In this document: positions 10,891-22,019 of the stretch, in pieces
How positions within the stretch are numbered: the first letter of the stretch is position 1
How the letters are laid out: every line of letters starts with the position of its first letter
Assembly (NCBI GenBank): GCA_029962745.1
Contig: CM057153.1
Location: 13,343,241 to 13,407,240, forward strand
Origin: Echinometra lucunter
Lineage: Eukaryota; Echinodermata; Echinoidea; Camarodonta; Echinometridae
Length of the DNA stretch: 64,000 nt
Reading direction: 5' to 3'
Made by a program: the position numbers and the translations under genes
Notes under the pieces: model-generated
The model's database searches: none
Seen by the model: the letters and a program-made list of their open reading frames with translations, nothing else
What the model was told of the DNA's origin: nothing

Positions 10891-12676
10891 CTGATGAAAA
10901 ATTTAAGATATATGTAATAAATAATGACATGCAAGCTTTAAAAAAATGACAATTATTAAAGCCTGTCTCTAGTTTTGGCAGCAAAAGGAGAATTGGCATT
11001 AAACTGATCAAGTATAGTCTCATATTGTCCATCTTGCATGAAAGGATATAGGCCAATGTGTTAAATTGTGACATTCCTTCCATGAATTCTGCCAAATTTT
11101 AGTGTTAAATGTACGAGTGAAACACAATAAAACGGGTACTGTGTGATGCTGCATTGACATTGTTTTCGGGGGTCCGGACACTAAAGGTTTGACACTTTGA
11201 ATGTAAAATACACCCACAAATGAGTTTACATTCAGTATGCTATCCATCATAAAGGTTTTATGATACAGTCTCTCATCTCATTTGGCAATGAATTGAATTA
11301 GTGAAAGATACTTTTCTGAGATTTACCAAAACTAGAGACCAGCTTTAAATAGGCACTGTAAGAACTATTGTTACCATAAAGGCTTGACCATGCTATACCA
11401 ATATTTTTGACCAAAAACCCCTAACAAATTAGTCAATTACTGTAAAAGTGGAAATTTTCGTGCTCAGCCAAGTTAAACACAATCGGACATCTTAAATTTT
11501 TTTCGACAGTTAGGATAACTGTATTTACAAAATAAACCAAATATTTTGTGCGGTTTTATTTTCACGAAAGTGTCATGTCATGCGAAATGCGTGAAAATTG
11601 ACATACCCTGAAATATTCCACGTTTACAGTACTAGATGCAGTAATAAAGGGGCCCTCTAAATTAAACATGAAAAAACAAAATAAAAATGAACACCAGCAG
11701 TCGATATATGCAAGAAAATCCTGACAAATAGATTCAAATGACTTGATGAAACAATCCTCTGTCTGTTCACATATCTTTCTTCAACTGCTTCTCTCTGTCA
11801 TTTCTAAAATTTCAGATATTTCTATTGACATTACTGACCTGAGAGGATTCCAGCTAAACAAAGAATCACTGTGGGGCTGAGGTTTGGAAACTCGCTCCTG
11901 AAGATGCGGCTGAAGTGTTCATACGCCCCAAACATGAGGGAAACTGAGCATGTCTTCTGCAGCAGAGGAGGAAGCACCCCTCTGTAGATGTTGTGAAGTC
12001 CCTCCTTGTTGAGCTGGCGTAGGGCTTTTTTGGCACGGATTCCATGTAGTTGTTGACGAAATAGCACCTGCAACAGAGGGAGTTAATAGCTTAAGATTTT
12101 CATACATTATTCTCATTGTCGAATGTTAAGGGAACCTAAGGTGATATAACCAAAAGACTTTTACACTCATCCCGAAGAATCATGACAAACTTTGTAGCCC
12201 CTACCCCCAAGCTTTTGTCTATATCTACAAATGAATGCTGTTATGGTAATGGTTACACTTAAATTTTCTAACGGTATACAGTATGTGATCCGGTGCCTTT
12301 GGCGGATGAAACTTTTTTTTAATCCACCCTTACTGGCTCTTGGTTACATGAGAACACAATTGATCAATCTGACCAAGTTTACCTTATTCAAAGGGAAGGT
12401 CATAACAATGTTGATGAAGGCAGCCCCTCCTCCTGACATATACTCCACCCAGTCCGGTCTATGGATAATGGTACCTGATGAGAGCTCCAATGAAAGAGAC
12501 GATGGAGAGGACTGGCTTCCTGATGCTGACAAAGTCGGCACTGTGGGTATTGTCGAGGGAGAAGCGGAGGCAGCAAGAGTTGCAATGCTGAACTGTTGAG
12601 GCAGCGGTGGTGATGAGTTTGGCTGCTGCCCGGCAGTTCCCATGGTCTCTGCAATAGAGCTACCTGATGGCGGCAT
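10367..12676 (-). CDS. SLC25A51: Mitochondrial NAD+ carrier, SLC25A51/52-like (complete, 3 exons)
   Basis: SLC25A51 imports NAD+ across the inner mitochondrial membrane. Exons are 12676-12383, 12067-11839 and 10890-10367 (phases 0 and 1), giving 348 aa against ~297 in human. Three carrier repeats are visible: repeat 1 begins at YMSGGGAAFINIVMTFPLNK and runs over the exon 1/2 junction into VLFRQQLHGIRAKKA; repeat 2 has the signature APFERVQTLLQDHRN; repeat 3 has FPVNVVKTRMQSKVGG and ends FTRALISWGIINASYEIL. These match human SLC25A51 nearly segment by segment, including the odd first-repeat signature (P-x-N-K instead of P-x-D/E-x-x-K/R). The extra length is an N-terminal S/P/T-rich segment of about 75 residues with no carrier fold. 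Vertebrate A51/A52 are recent paralogues, so this single gene should represent their common ancestor. Confidence 0.92.
11839..12067 (-). CDS. SLC25A51: SLC25A51 exon 2
   Basis: The acceptor TTGCAG is followed by GTGCTATTTCGTCAA (VLFRQ). The exon encodes the rest of repeat 1 through SLMFGAYEHF and ends CTCTCAG|GTCAGT in phase 1. Confidence 0.9.
12383..12676 (-). CDS. SLC25A51: SLC25A51 exon 1
   Basis: 98 codons: an S/P/T-rich leader (residues 1-~75), then the first transmembrane helix ending FPLNK. The donor is AAG|GTAAAC. The ATG at 12676 is the first in frame. Upstream splice signals suggest the 5' UTR may continue in another exon. Confidence 0.88.
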
Positions 12677-13092
12677 GACTGAGTTCTATGCTTGTGGGGA
12701 GCAGCAAATAATACCATCTGGGTGGAGGAGGGATGTGGCTTAGCAAGATGGAAAAACTTCCAAGTTGTTATCCTTTTAGATGATTCCAAGACAGAGCTAG
12801 TATCAGGATCATATCCCTGTGAAACATGAGTTCTTCCCTACATCTTGATGAAGAAATGCACAACCTGACCTCCAGAGAAAAAGAAAAACATAAGAGAAAC
12901 AAAAGAGCAAATTTTACTGTAAAGACTAGTAGGTTTTAACATGCACAACATTACAGTCGGTCCATAGCCTGTTTCAACATTTCCTGTAATACAGTCTATC
13001 TAATTAACAAACATGATGTTGCATGTTTGTTTAAGAGTTCCTTAAAAAAAACAAAAACATGCACGCATTGGTATCAATATGAGGTAATAGCC

Positions 13093-13240
13093 TATAGCAC
13101 TTCATTTATTTGATGTACCATAAAAGGAGCAATGTAGATAAAATGCCTTGCTCAAGGGCATAAGTGCCGTGCTGGGGATCGAACCCCCGACCCCCGCATC
13201 TCTAGTCAAGCACCTTAAACCACTGGGCCACGGCACCTCC
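13093..13240 (-). repeat. tRNA-derived SINE (tRNA-like head 13164-13236)
   Basis: On the minus strand a 73-nt tRNA-like head has a perfect 7-bp acceptor stem (GTGCCGT/ACGGCAC), a pol III A box (TGGCCCAGTGG) and a B box (GGTTCGATCCC). The anticodon stem does not pair, so it is not a working tRNA. Downstream it continues into ATGCCCTTGAGCAAGGCATT and ACATTGCTCC, a body segment I recall from V-SINE-like elements. A partial copy of the head (GAGCCACAGCACCTCC) follows at about 13246-13269. Confidence 0.75.
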
Positions 13241-13283
13241 ACTATATCACTGAGCCACAGCACCTCCATTTTAAGCTTGCTAA

Positions 13284-13576
13284 AGGCCCCGTTATATATT
13301 AGCGAATCGTGCCAACGAATGCCTAGCGAACAGCTATTTTTTGGAAAAGTCCAGATACGCTGAAATATGCTCAAATTCTTGGCCACAATAGGGTTCTAAA
13401 TTTTTTAACACGTCCAAAATAGAAAATCGGCTCCAGCTTATCTCTGCGAACACCTACCAACAGCTAACGAATACCGCGTACGTCAAACGTGTCACGGACA
13501 AATGGCAAGGAATGTCCAAATTTTTTTAATACACTAGGCAATCGTTCGCTCGATTCGCTAATATGTGGCGGGGCCT
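13284..13576. mobile_element. PIF/Harbinger-type MITE, TAA target duplication
   Basis: Left terminus AGGCCCCGTTATATATTAGC and right terminus GCTAATATGTGGCGGGGCCT form ~28-bp inverted ends (GCGAATCG/CGATTCGC continue inward). TAA lies on each side (13281-13283, 13577-13579). A 3-bp TWA duplication and GGCC-type ends are typical of PIF/Harbinger. Confidence 0.75.
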
Positions 13577-13656
13577 TAATGTTAGAACTCAGTACGAGGA
13601 AAATAATTATTCAAAATTTCTCTTTTCACTCTGAATCCCCAAATTTGTTGCATTAA

Positions 13657-14762
13657 TGCAGCTGTCATTTGTAAGAAGCACCTCTCGACCCCTGGGGATG
13701 GTGCGTCAATGTTCCTCATAAATAATTAATGACACACAGTACTGTCAAGGACTCATAAGGTGTGTCACATGTGCGTCATGGTCAATTTACTATGGTGCGT
13801 CAAATACTACATTCATTCTTCTCTTTCACAACAAATCGATCCGACAAATATTTTCTGATGATCATATAGGAGTTTCGCTGGTTGTCTTCAGGAAATATAA
13901 ACCGCGAACGGGACGGAGATGACACTTTCGGCTTGACTTGCTGGAGTCACTTGACAAATTAATTCTTTACCTTTGTCAATGAAAATGATTAATATCGGCT
14001 GGTTCTTCTTCAAGAAATATAAACCACGGACGGAACGGAGGTTAAACCATTGACTTGAAAATTAATTCTTTACTTTTTGATGATGATAATAGTTACAGCG
14101 GGCCGACCCAAGAAATATAAAAGGCTAACGGGACGAAGCTGAAACGAATCAACGATCGACTCGGCAAATTAATTCTTAACATTTGGACAGTAGTAATAAT
14201 TTTGCTGGTCATCTGACTCGCCCTCAAGAAATATGAATCGCCAACGAAACGGAGGTGAAACTAGTAACTTGGCAAATCAATTCTTTACCTTGATCGATGA
14301 AAATGATATCTGCTGGTTCTTCTACAAGAGATATAAACTACGGATGGGACGGAGGTGAAACAATAGACTTGAAAATTAATTCTTTACTTTTTGATGATGA
14401 TAATAGTTACAACGGGCCGACCAAAGAAATATAAAAAGCTAACGAAACGGGTAACTTAAACAAATATAACAAATTAAATCACGCTTCTGGGAAGAGGGGA
14501 ACCCCAAAACACAAGATGACCTCACTCCAAAGATCGCTGACACAGGCATATTCAAAATTGCAACAGATATATATTCTTTGTTTTGTTTCTACATATATCA
14601 GGTTTTAATGATATTTTTCAGTGATACATCGATGTCGGAAATTTGTTATACCGACGGAGCTTATCAGAGTGTTTCTCAATTGTGCGTCAATGGTCAGTCA
14701 TTTTCATGAAATGGTGCGTCACTTTTTCGAACGAGGGGTGCGTCTTACAAATGACAGCTGCA
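13657..14762. mobile_element. 1.1-kb TIR element filled with ~110-bp tandem units, TAA flanks
   Basis: Inverted ends are TGCAGCTGTCATTTGTAAGA at left and its complement at right (TCTTACAAATGACAGCTGCA), with TAA at 13654-13656 and 14763-14765. GTGCGTC occurs six times subterminally (13701, 13771, 13795, 14682, 14714, 14738), all in the same orientation. The interior (about 13860-14450) is six degenerate units spaced 97-121 bp, each with AAGAAATATAAAC and AATTAATTCTTTAC-like words. No transposase. Confidence 0.8.
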
Positions 14763-16312
14763 TAAGAGTTGAAGAGTCCCTGAATCAGGTAGGCCTAATC
14801 TAGAAGTAGTAGACATTGGATTCTGAAAGTAAGCTCGATTTTGTTGTCCGTTTTGGACTGCTACAACAGTGAATGCATGGGCCTACGAGTATGAGATGAG
14901 CATGGCCGTATGCAGTGGTGGGGGGGGGGGTAGTTGCCCCCCAGAAATTTTGAAAACTTACATTTTTTTACAGAAAATTTTCTCAAAAAAAGACGAAAAG
15001 TATGCACCAAATCCTTCCTTCAAGTTCAATTTAGTCTAAGTAACTTTTAAAAATGCAAAAGCGCCCTCATGACTCACATAGAACAATTCACACAAACAGA
15101 TGGGAAGTGCTTCAATGGGCATGATGGGATTTATAGTACACGACAAGAGCTTTTTATAGCTATAACTTTCATATTACTTACAACTGAAAGGTCGTCGGTA
15201 CCTAAATTTGTTTTGACATGCAGATCAATATGAAGCAGGTCAAACTTGTGTAGAATGTTTTGTATGGAAAAACGTCACCTTGTTTGGGTTTTACATAGAG
15301 ACAAGTCAATTGTTCTTTGAAGTTTGAAACTGTTCGACTTTGTGTGACTAGCTCAATCGCTTCCCTCCCTTGCTTTTGAGCCTCTTCAAAAATTTTCATG
15401 CGTCTTGCCCCCCCCAAAAAAAAAATTCTGCGTACCGCCCCGAGTATGATTGCAACCGCATCGCATTTACACACATTGTCTTACTCTTAGGCCTACTTTA
15501 CCTAGCCAGGCCTAACTTACTTCAATTGGCATTACCGTACATCATTCCTTACATGTGGGACAACGATAACATAAACTAAAGATTGCACTAGGTTGCCTAA
15601 GCATGCAAGCTGACGAAATCACGCAAGTTTAGCCTATCATTTGAATGCATTATAAGATAGAAAATCATAAACGACACATATTTATACATTAAAGAAGGCC
15701 AATGAACAAATTGGGCTCTTACTGTTGAGTTTCATTACGAAATGTCGAGATTTCAGCAACGAGCTAAGATTGGTGGTCTCGAAATTTCGTTTTCCACCAT
15801 GATATGGGATATGATAGCACCATATACGGGTAAAAATTTGTGCATGCACACAGTCTCTATATTGAGAGATTTTTAGCCTCGGGCCAGGGTGGGGGCGGGG
15901 GGGGGGGGTTATGTCTTACTGAGGCCTGTTTATCAACTGCGTAAACAAAAACCTAGAAAAATCAAGAAAGTTAGGTGATGACTGATGATCCTTGAATAAA
16001 ATCTCTATACCGTACTTAAGGGTATACAATCGCGGGAGATGCTGGACATGTTTCCATCAGTTAATTTTTTGTTTAAGGTATTAATCAAAGCCACTCCTAC
16101 TTTAATCCCCGTTTAGGGTGCTTTTCAGCATTAGCGTATAGGCCTATCGGACAGGTCCTCAAACCTGGGGGGGGGGGGATGAAACCCATTCTTACATCAG
16201 TTTTTGTACACATACGAGTCCACCTCGAAATGTGGGGGATGCCTCCCCACCCCCTGCTATCTACGCCCCTGCTTTTCAGAAAAATAAACAAACAAACAAA
16301 TAAACAAAACAA

Positions 16313-16736
16313 GGGGCGGCGCTACAGGGGGGCAGGGCCGAATGCCCCTATGACTTTTTCAAGTGATTGAAAAAAAGTAATAAAAAGAGGAGAAAAAGAA
16401 AGAAGAGGGTGTGAAAAGAGAGACCTATAGGGCTTGCAACATAATACCCCTATTTGTTCATTTAAAACGTCAATGTAGGTGGCTGCAATCTACAAGCTCG
16501 GCTTTTCAGCAGTCCCCTCCATTACCAACCTTTTTCAGGCTCTTGTACACGGGAACTATTTATATTTACGAATTCACTGTTAAGTTTCATTTTTTACCTT
16601 GTACGATGCATACTTTGTATTCTGTTTATATTATGTTGGAAATGGAAAATAAACGAAATGAAATGAAATGAATAAATTCACCTATGGTCATCTCCCCCCC
16701 CCCCCCCCCCCCCATCAAATACCCTGGCGCCGCCCC
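16313..16736. repeat. Candidate element with GGGGCGGCGC termini containing a non-LTR 3' tail
   Basis: GGGGCGGCGCTACAGGG at left and CCCTGGCGCCGCCCC at right are inverted. Inside, about 16480-16675 ends in AAAATAAACGAAATGAAATG, a short-repeat tail typical of L2/CR1-like retrotransposon 3' ends. No clear target duplication, so boundaries are tentative. Confidence 0.45.
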
Positions 16737-17468
16737 TGAACAAAACAAACAAAAAACATCGGACACTTTTGAAAGGAACTACAGAAAAAAAAATCAAAGT
16801 GAAAAAAAAAAGTGATCATGCATGCATGCATGCACATATTACTCCTAGCTAGCTGAGAGTGCGACATTCAAAAGAGCTTTCATAATAGCGACCGACTGAG
16901 GAAGTTTATGGCAAGCCCTCCCCTTGTTCCGAATTTAAAGGTTTGCATTTTCATGGTAAAAGTCACGGTGGCCACTCAGTTTGAAGTTTGCGAGGTCGTG
17001 TAGCGACCGAGCTAGCTGAACTTTAAGCAATCGACCCTTTGCCTTGATAACCTAAAGACAAATCAAAGTCTGATCTTCCCATTATCCACCATGCACATTT
17101 TTTTTGTTCTCTATATACAGATCGGGGGAGGGGGGGGGGGTATTCTGAAAACTCACTTAACTTTCCTTCACTTTCTTTTTAAGTCTCCAACTGAGCGCTA
17201 TAAGTTGAGCTTTCAAATTACTCCCCGGTTAATACTTTAGACAATTTGGGTCATTAGACTTCGGGAAACTTCTGTAATTGGCACATTTTGCAGGGACACA
17301 CTCTTGTTGATCGACGAGCAAAAAAATAAAAAATAAAAAAATAATAATAATAAAAAAATAAAATAAAATAAGAAAAAAAAAGACAAAAACTTTCATCGAG
17401 TCCACTTCACATAACTTACTCTACCCCTACCCTGCTAGATGAAAGTAAAACGTAAATATGCCACTTCT

Positions 17469-17755
17469 GACCCCTAATATTGAATTTTAGTGTGCAGTAA
17501 AAGCCATTTTCATGCATGAATTTTCAAAAATCTCCCTATATCATGGGAGGGGGATACCCCCTCCAACACTCTCCCTCGCCTTGGCCCCCCATGCCACTTT
17601 TCATATTAGCCACCCCTAATACTGAATTTTAGAGTGCAGAAAATGCCATTTTCATGCACAAATTACTAAAATCTCCCTACCGTGGGAGGGTGGATACCCC
17701 CCTCCCACACCGTCCCACTTCGCTCCCTTGCCTTGCCCCCTCCTGTTGAAAATTT
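17469..17755. repeat. Two-unit tandem repeat (~145 bp unit)
   Basis: Two diverged copies start at CCCCTAATATTGAATTTTAG (about 17471) and CCCCTAATACTGAATTTTAG (about 17613). Each continues GCCATTTTCATGCA and AAATCTCCCTA, then GGGAGGG and a CCCCC-rich end. Confidence 0.7.
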
Positions 17756-19668
17756 CTGGCTACGCCAATGGCTATAATTCATATTAAGCATGCCAATGAA
17801 CTCACCTGTTTAGTAAGCCGAGGTTTTTGTCTAATTAGTCTGGGGGCCTGTCCGGAAACATTCACCCCATTTAGCAGTTATGTAGCTTATCAGATTTGGC
17901 CTCTGGCGTACGGAAGTCTTAGATTACAAACACAAAAAGTCTTTCGGGATGGATTGTCAGACTGCCCCTAAAAATTGCGTAAATAATTAAGGCCCATGGA
18001 CCAAATTTTATCAGATGGAAGAATAGTGCACCTTCCAAAAATATAAGAATCACTGGCGTAAATCCGTTTCGAGGAGGGGGGGGGGGGGTCGGGGGCGGTA
18101 GATGATCGAAATCTTTAGTCGTAATTTCCAGCGCAAACTCACACAATAGTAACACACACCCACACCCGCCCACACGGTGACACCCATTACTCTCTTAACA
18201 TCCCATCTCTGCTTTTTAATAGCATTTCAAATATATATATTTTACTATAGGCCTACATGTATCGTTTATGATAAAGAATTTCAACAACTGGTTGATTAAA
18301 ATATCGTTTCTTCTGAGGAAAGTGATAGAGGGGTATATTCTTTGTCATCATTCCTTGTCTGCTCCTTCTCTTCGAACATTCTCTCAGTTTTGTCTTTTCT
18401 CCTTTTTTGTGGGGGGGGGGGGGCTGTTGAGGGCAAAAATGCATTTTGCCCCACCACTTTTTCATCAGTTAATTGGGGGGGGGGGGCGGGGAACCGCCCG
18501 GCTAATTCCGTTTCCGGGGCCTGTACCCCCTCCCCCAGGATTAACGCCGGTGATAAAAACCTTTAAAAAATTCCTTCAGAAAGGAAGTCAACCATACCGG
18601 TCCCCCGAAAAGTGCCATATCATGACTAAACTTTGCTGTCCCAAATTAACCCCAATGGACTAAGCTACGTTCAGCCTGAGGAACCTTTTGTGAATGAGAA
18701 CGAGAGGGGTACTTGTAGCTCCTGGCCTAAATGTGTGTGTAGAACGAAATTGCGATATTTGTGACTAGTATAGTACGCGTATACGCTCAACTCGCTCGCT
18801 GCCGCAATTGCCTACATCATCATCGATAAGCACACGTAGGACGGCCGGTTCACCAAAGTGGGATCTTACTTCTATCTAAGTAGACTAAGTAGTACCGGTA
18901 AATTTATGTATTTATTTATTGATTCATTTAGGGAAAAGTGGATTGCGGTCATGTAGAAAAGACGTAGCATATGACTGGGGGTTGGTCTACTCTAACTTAG
19001 CATGTCAGTAATAACAGTTTGAGTGAAATGTCATTGTGTATTTTGATGTGCATGTGTGAGTGTTTTTGTGTTGGCAGTAGGCCTATATGGTATTGGTAGC
19101 TCTACTACTCATCGACCACCTTCGCGCAATGTTTTCCTGCGCCCGAAACGGCAAGACTTCCGTTTGAACTTGCAAGGTGTGCTTTATTCCATTAGCATGT
19201 TTGGGTGGCTGTCGCAAAAGGAAGTCTTTCCCATGAAATAAAAAAGTATGCATGGAACTTGGCGCAATACCCCACAGTAATCAAATGGGCTATCGTAACC
19301 AAAGGCAAAGTCTAAGAAATTAGGATGAAATAGCAGAATTTAGACCCCTAACTGTTAGAGTCTAGAGGTATATAATTATTTTTAAAGAAACTTTGATAAA
19401 GAAAATGAGAAATACGTGCTTAATACAGAGGACGGGCGGTCGGTTTAAATAATGAGCTCACACAGGCGTCGAGTGAAAAACATCACATGCGTTTGTCGCC
19501 TAGATTTCTGTGCGTATCGTACGAGTCGACAATCTGAACATGAGATGTTAATCTGCTGCATTTTCTGCACAAGTGAGACGAAATAAAGGGAAAACCAATG
19601 AATATTTTTTGAGATATGACGTAACCAATTATTTAAAGGCGGTCGATGAGTAGTAGGTCCGTCCAACC

Positions 19669-20281
19669 TAGACCGAAGTGTTCTGTCTCTAACAGTCGTC
19701 GTTAGCCTCGTATTCTGGTAGGGTCGGCACTCCTCTTTTATAGAGACAGAAGCGCCCCGGTGCGTTGTGCATGCAATCTCATTGTGCTGGGCAGCACAAT
19801 GAAAAACTACCTCAAATCATCGATTTTCCCCTTTTTTCATGGATATAAAACATATCATAATACGCTATAGAGTATACAGCTTACCAATTTCTTGATTTAT
19901 TTCTTCTCACTCTTCATTTTCAGGTGAATCCAGGGTCCTAACATTAGGTCCTCTCGGTTGAAAATCTTGCAACAGCCAGCTCTATCTCTGTTCGCCTCCG
20001 CGCTTTTCGCAGTAGATCAGCGAATTCGCGACTCCTCGCATTTCAACCGGCCGTATTCAAACAGTCGACCACATACGTACGTTTGGGCATATACGTACGA
20101 ACGATGATGTTTTTGTTGCGGGAAAATTGATGATTTGAGGTAGTTTTTTATTGTGCTGCCCAGCACAATGAGATTGCATGCACAACGCACCGGGGCGCTT
20201 CTGTCTCTATAAAGGAGGAGTGCCGACCCTACCAGAATACGAGGCTAACGACGACTGTTAGAGACAGAACACTTCGGTCTA
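19669..20281. mobile_element. TAGACC-family TIR element, long copy, 9-bp target duplication
   Basis: Inverted arms of about 160 bp (19669-19830 and 20120-20281) begin TAGACCGAAGTGTTCTGTCT. The 9-bp direct repeat CGTCCAACC flanks both ends (19660-19668, 20282-20290). The arms are nearly identical, implying a recent insertion. Its termini are shared by the shorter elements at 49267 and 49613. Confidence 0.87.
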
Positions 20282-20290
20282 CGTCCAACC

Positions 20291-21180
20291 ATACAGCCAC
20301 ACGTGTGTGTCTTTACCTTACGGCCACATGCGTGTGGTTATATCCGCAGCATCGACATGAGGATACAGCCACACGTACCATAGGTCAAAACGGCGTTTTG
20401 AATAGCAAAACAAATTGCCGACGCGAACGCGAAATACATTGACTTAGATCTTCTATAATAGAGAAGAAATGTTTTGATTTTACTTACCTGCCCAGCAATG
20501 TTCCTGAGGAGGCTCTCAATTTTCCCCTTTCTACGTCATATCTGATGAGTGAATTTTAAGAAGGAAACTGACGCTTATCAAACTCGTAGGTCGACAGCAT
20601 GTTGTCGAATAACCAATACTAGAAAAGCATGCTATGTAGTTTCGGTACAGACTTGTCACATTTTTGGGACAAGGTCAATTCATTGACTGAGTACACAGGA
20701 TGAGTGGATACAGCCACACTCGTCTGAATTCCCACTTATACTCTGTGCCGCGACAGCCATCGCTAGTACAGTGTGTATGTATGCACTGCAAAAGCGATGT
20801 GTAAATTCATGCAACAATGTGTTCCATTTGCCAAACCCCAAAATTTTGATCGTCATAAAGGTTTTATCTCTTGAAATTCACTGAAATATAAACGATATTG
20901 TTACTATATTTTCACCTGCTTGCTGACCAGGTAAGAATGAAGTGAAAATATTGTTTGTATAATAAGTGAAATCGAGAGATAAAACCTTCGTGCCGATCCA
21001 AGTTTTGCAACCATTGCATGAATACACATCGTTTGTGCAGTGCACATGCACACTAGCGATAGCTGTCGCAGCACAGAAGTGGGAATTCAGATGAGTGTGG
21101 CTGTATTGTCATGTCGATGCTGTGGATACAACCACACGCGTGTGGCCGCAAGGTAAAGACACGCGTGTGACTGTATACAC
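20291..21180. repeat. Nested foldback element with CACACG(C/T)GTGTG subterminal words
   Basis: The left arm (about 20291-20375: CAGCCACACGTGTGTGTCTT, GCAGCATCGACATGA) is inverted at about 21100-21180. A second internal pair (about 20705-20790 GGATACAGCCACACTCGTCT and 21000-21110) is inverted inside it. The element abuts the TAGACC element directly. Confidence 0.65.
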
Positions 21181-22019
21181 TGCCTTTTTTGTTGCGATCC
21201 GAGTTGGATGCACTGACCGGGGTGCTGACTAAGTTAAAGTATTCTACCGTTAAGAGTGTTAAGTAAGTTAGACCTAAATTGGATGGCAAACCTAGAGAAT
21301 AGGGGACCGGAACGCGCCTGATGCCATTCATACAGTGCAGAGATCGGCAGAGACAGCCGAGAGTCTGGGTATGTGACAAGTCCATAATCGAGTTCAAAAT
21401 GACTTTAAAATATGTTTTAATCAGGTAATTACGTTCTAATATATTACATTGTCCTCTCGGCTTTCAGATTTTTGTAATGAAAATCATTTTGATTTTGGCC
21501 AGAAATGTTCTCAAACTCACAAAATGTTTCATCGCTGAATCTTGTGCAGATCGCCCCCATCGCCCTTGCCTCTTGGCTACATTGCACACAAGTGAATACA
21601 GCGTGCGCGTTCCGGTCCCATATTCTCCGGGTTTGCCAATTGGACTTCATCAAGCTGATGATGCTAGCCCGACCTAGCCAGAGACACTCATAACGGCTTT
21701 CCTATACTACGTACGTAACAGTAAGGCAACCGCTCGAGTGGTACCACTAAAATCAGCAAGAATTCATTCGTCTTGTCTTGTCTTGTCGATACTGCACCAA
21801 CCGCCGCTAGGCCTACTGGGATATAGATCTAAACGTGCTGTCCCTCATGCATGCAGCTGCATTTAGAATTTGATGTCTGACAAGCGAGACTTAAGGTTTT
21901 GCTGTCGGGGGCGGATTTTATATTCGATGATAGTGAGTTCCACGTTGGGATGGTTCATGGGACTTGGGTAAAGCGAGTGTCGATAACAATCCTTGTTTGT
22001 CTGATCCATGATCAGTCAA

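Larger units (their letters stand above)
14766..19659. other. Gene-free, repeat-rich intergenic stretch
   Basis: No gene recognised. Visible items are several poly-G/poly-C modules (near 14920, 15894, 16170, 16694, 17125, 18075, 18411, 18475), a two-unit tandem repeat at about 17469-17755, and the element at 16313-16736. Frames such as 16097-16312 and 18268-18663 are low-complexity shadows of G/C runs. Confidence 0.5.

Noticed and set aside
12400..12789. 129-residue minus-strand frame
   Set aside because: Out-of-frame shadow of SLC25A51 exon 1.
13164..13236. Functional tRNA gene on the minus strand
   Set aside because: Acceptor stem and pol III boxes are good, but the anticodon stem does not pair and the sequence continues into a SINE body.
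13860..14450. CRISPR-like regular repeats
   Set aside because: Units are 97-121 bp, degenerate throughout with no repeat/spacer distinction, in clearly eukaryotic DNA; they are tandem units inside a TIR element.
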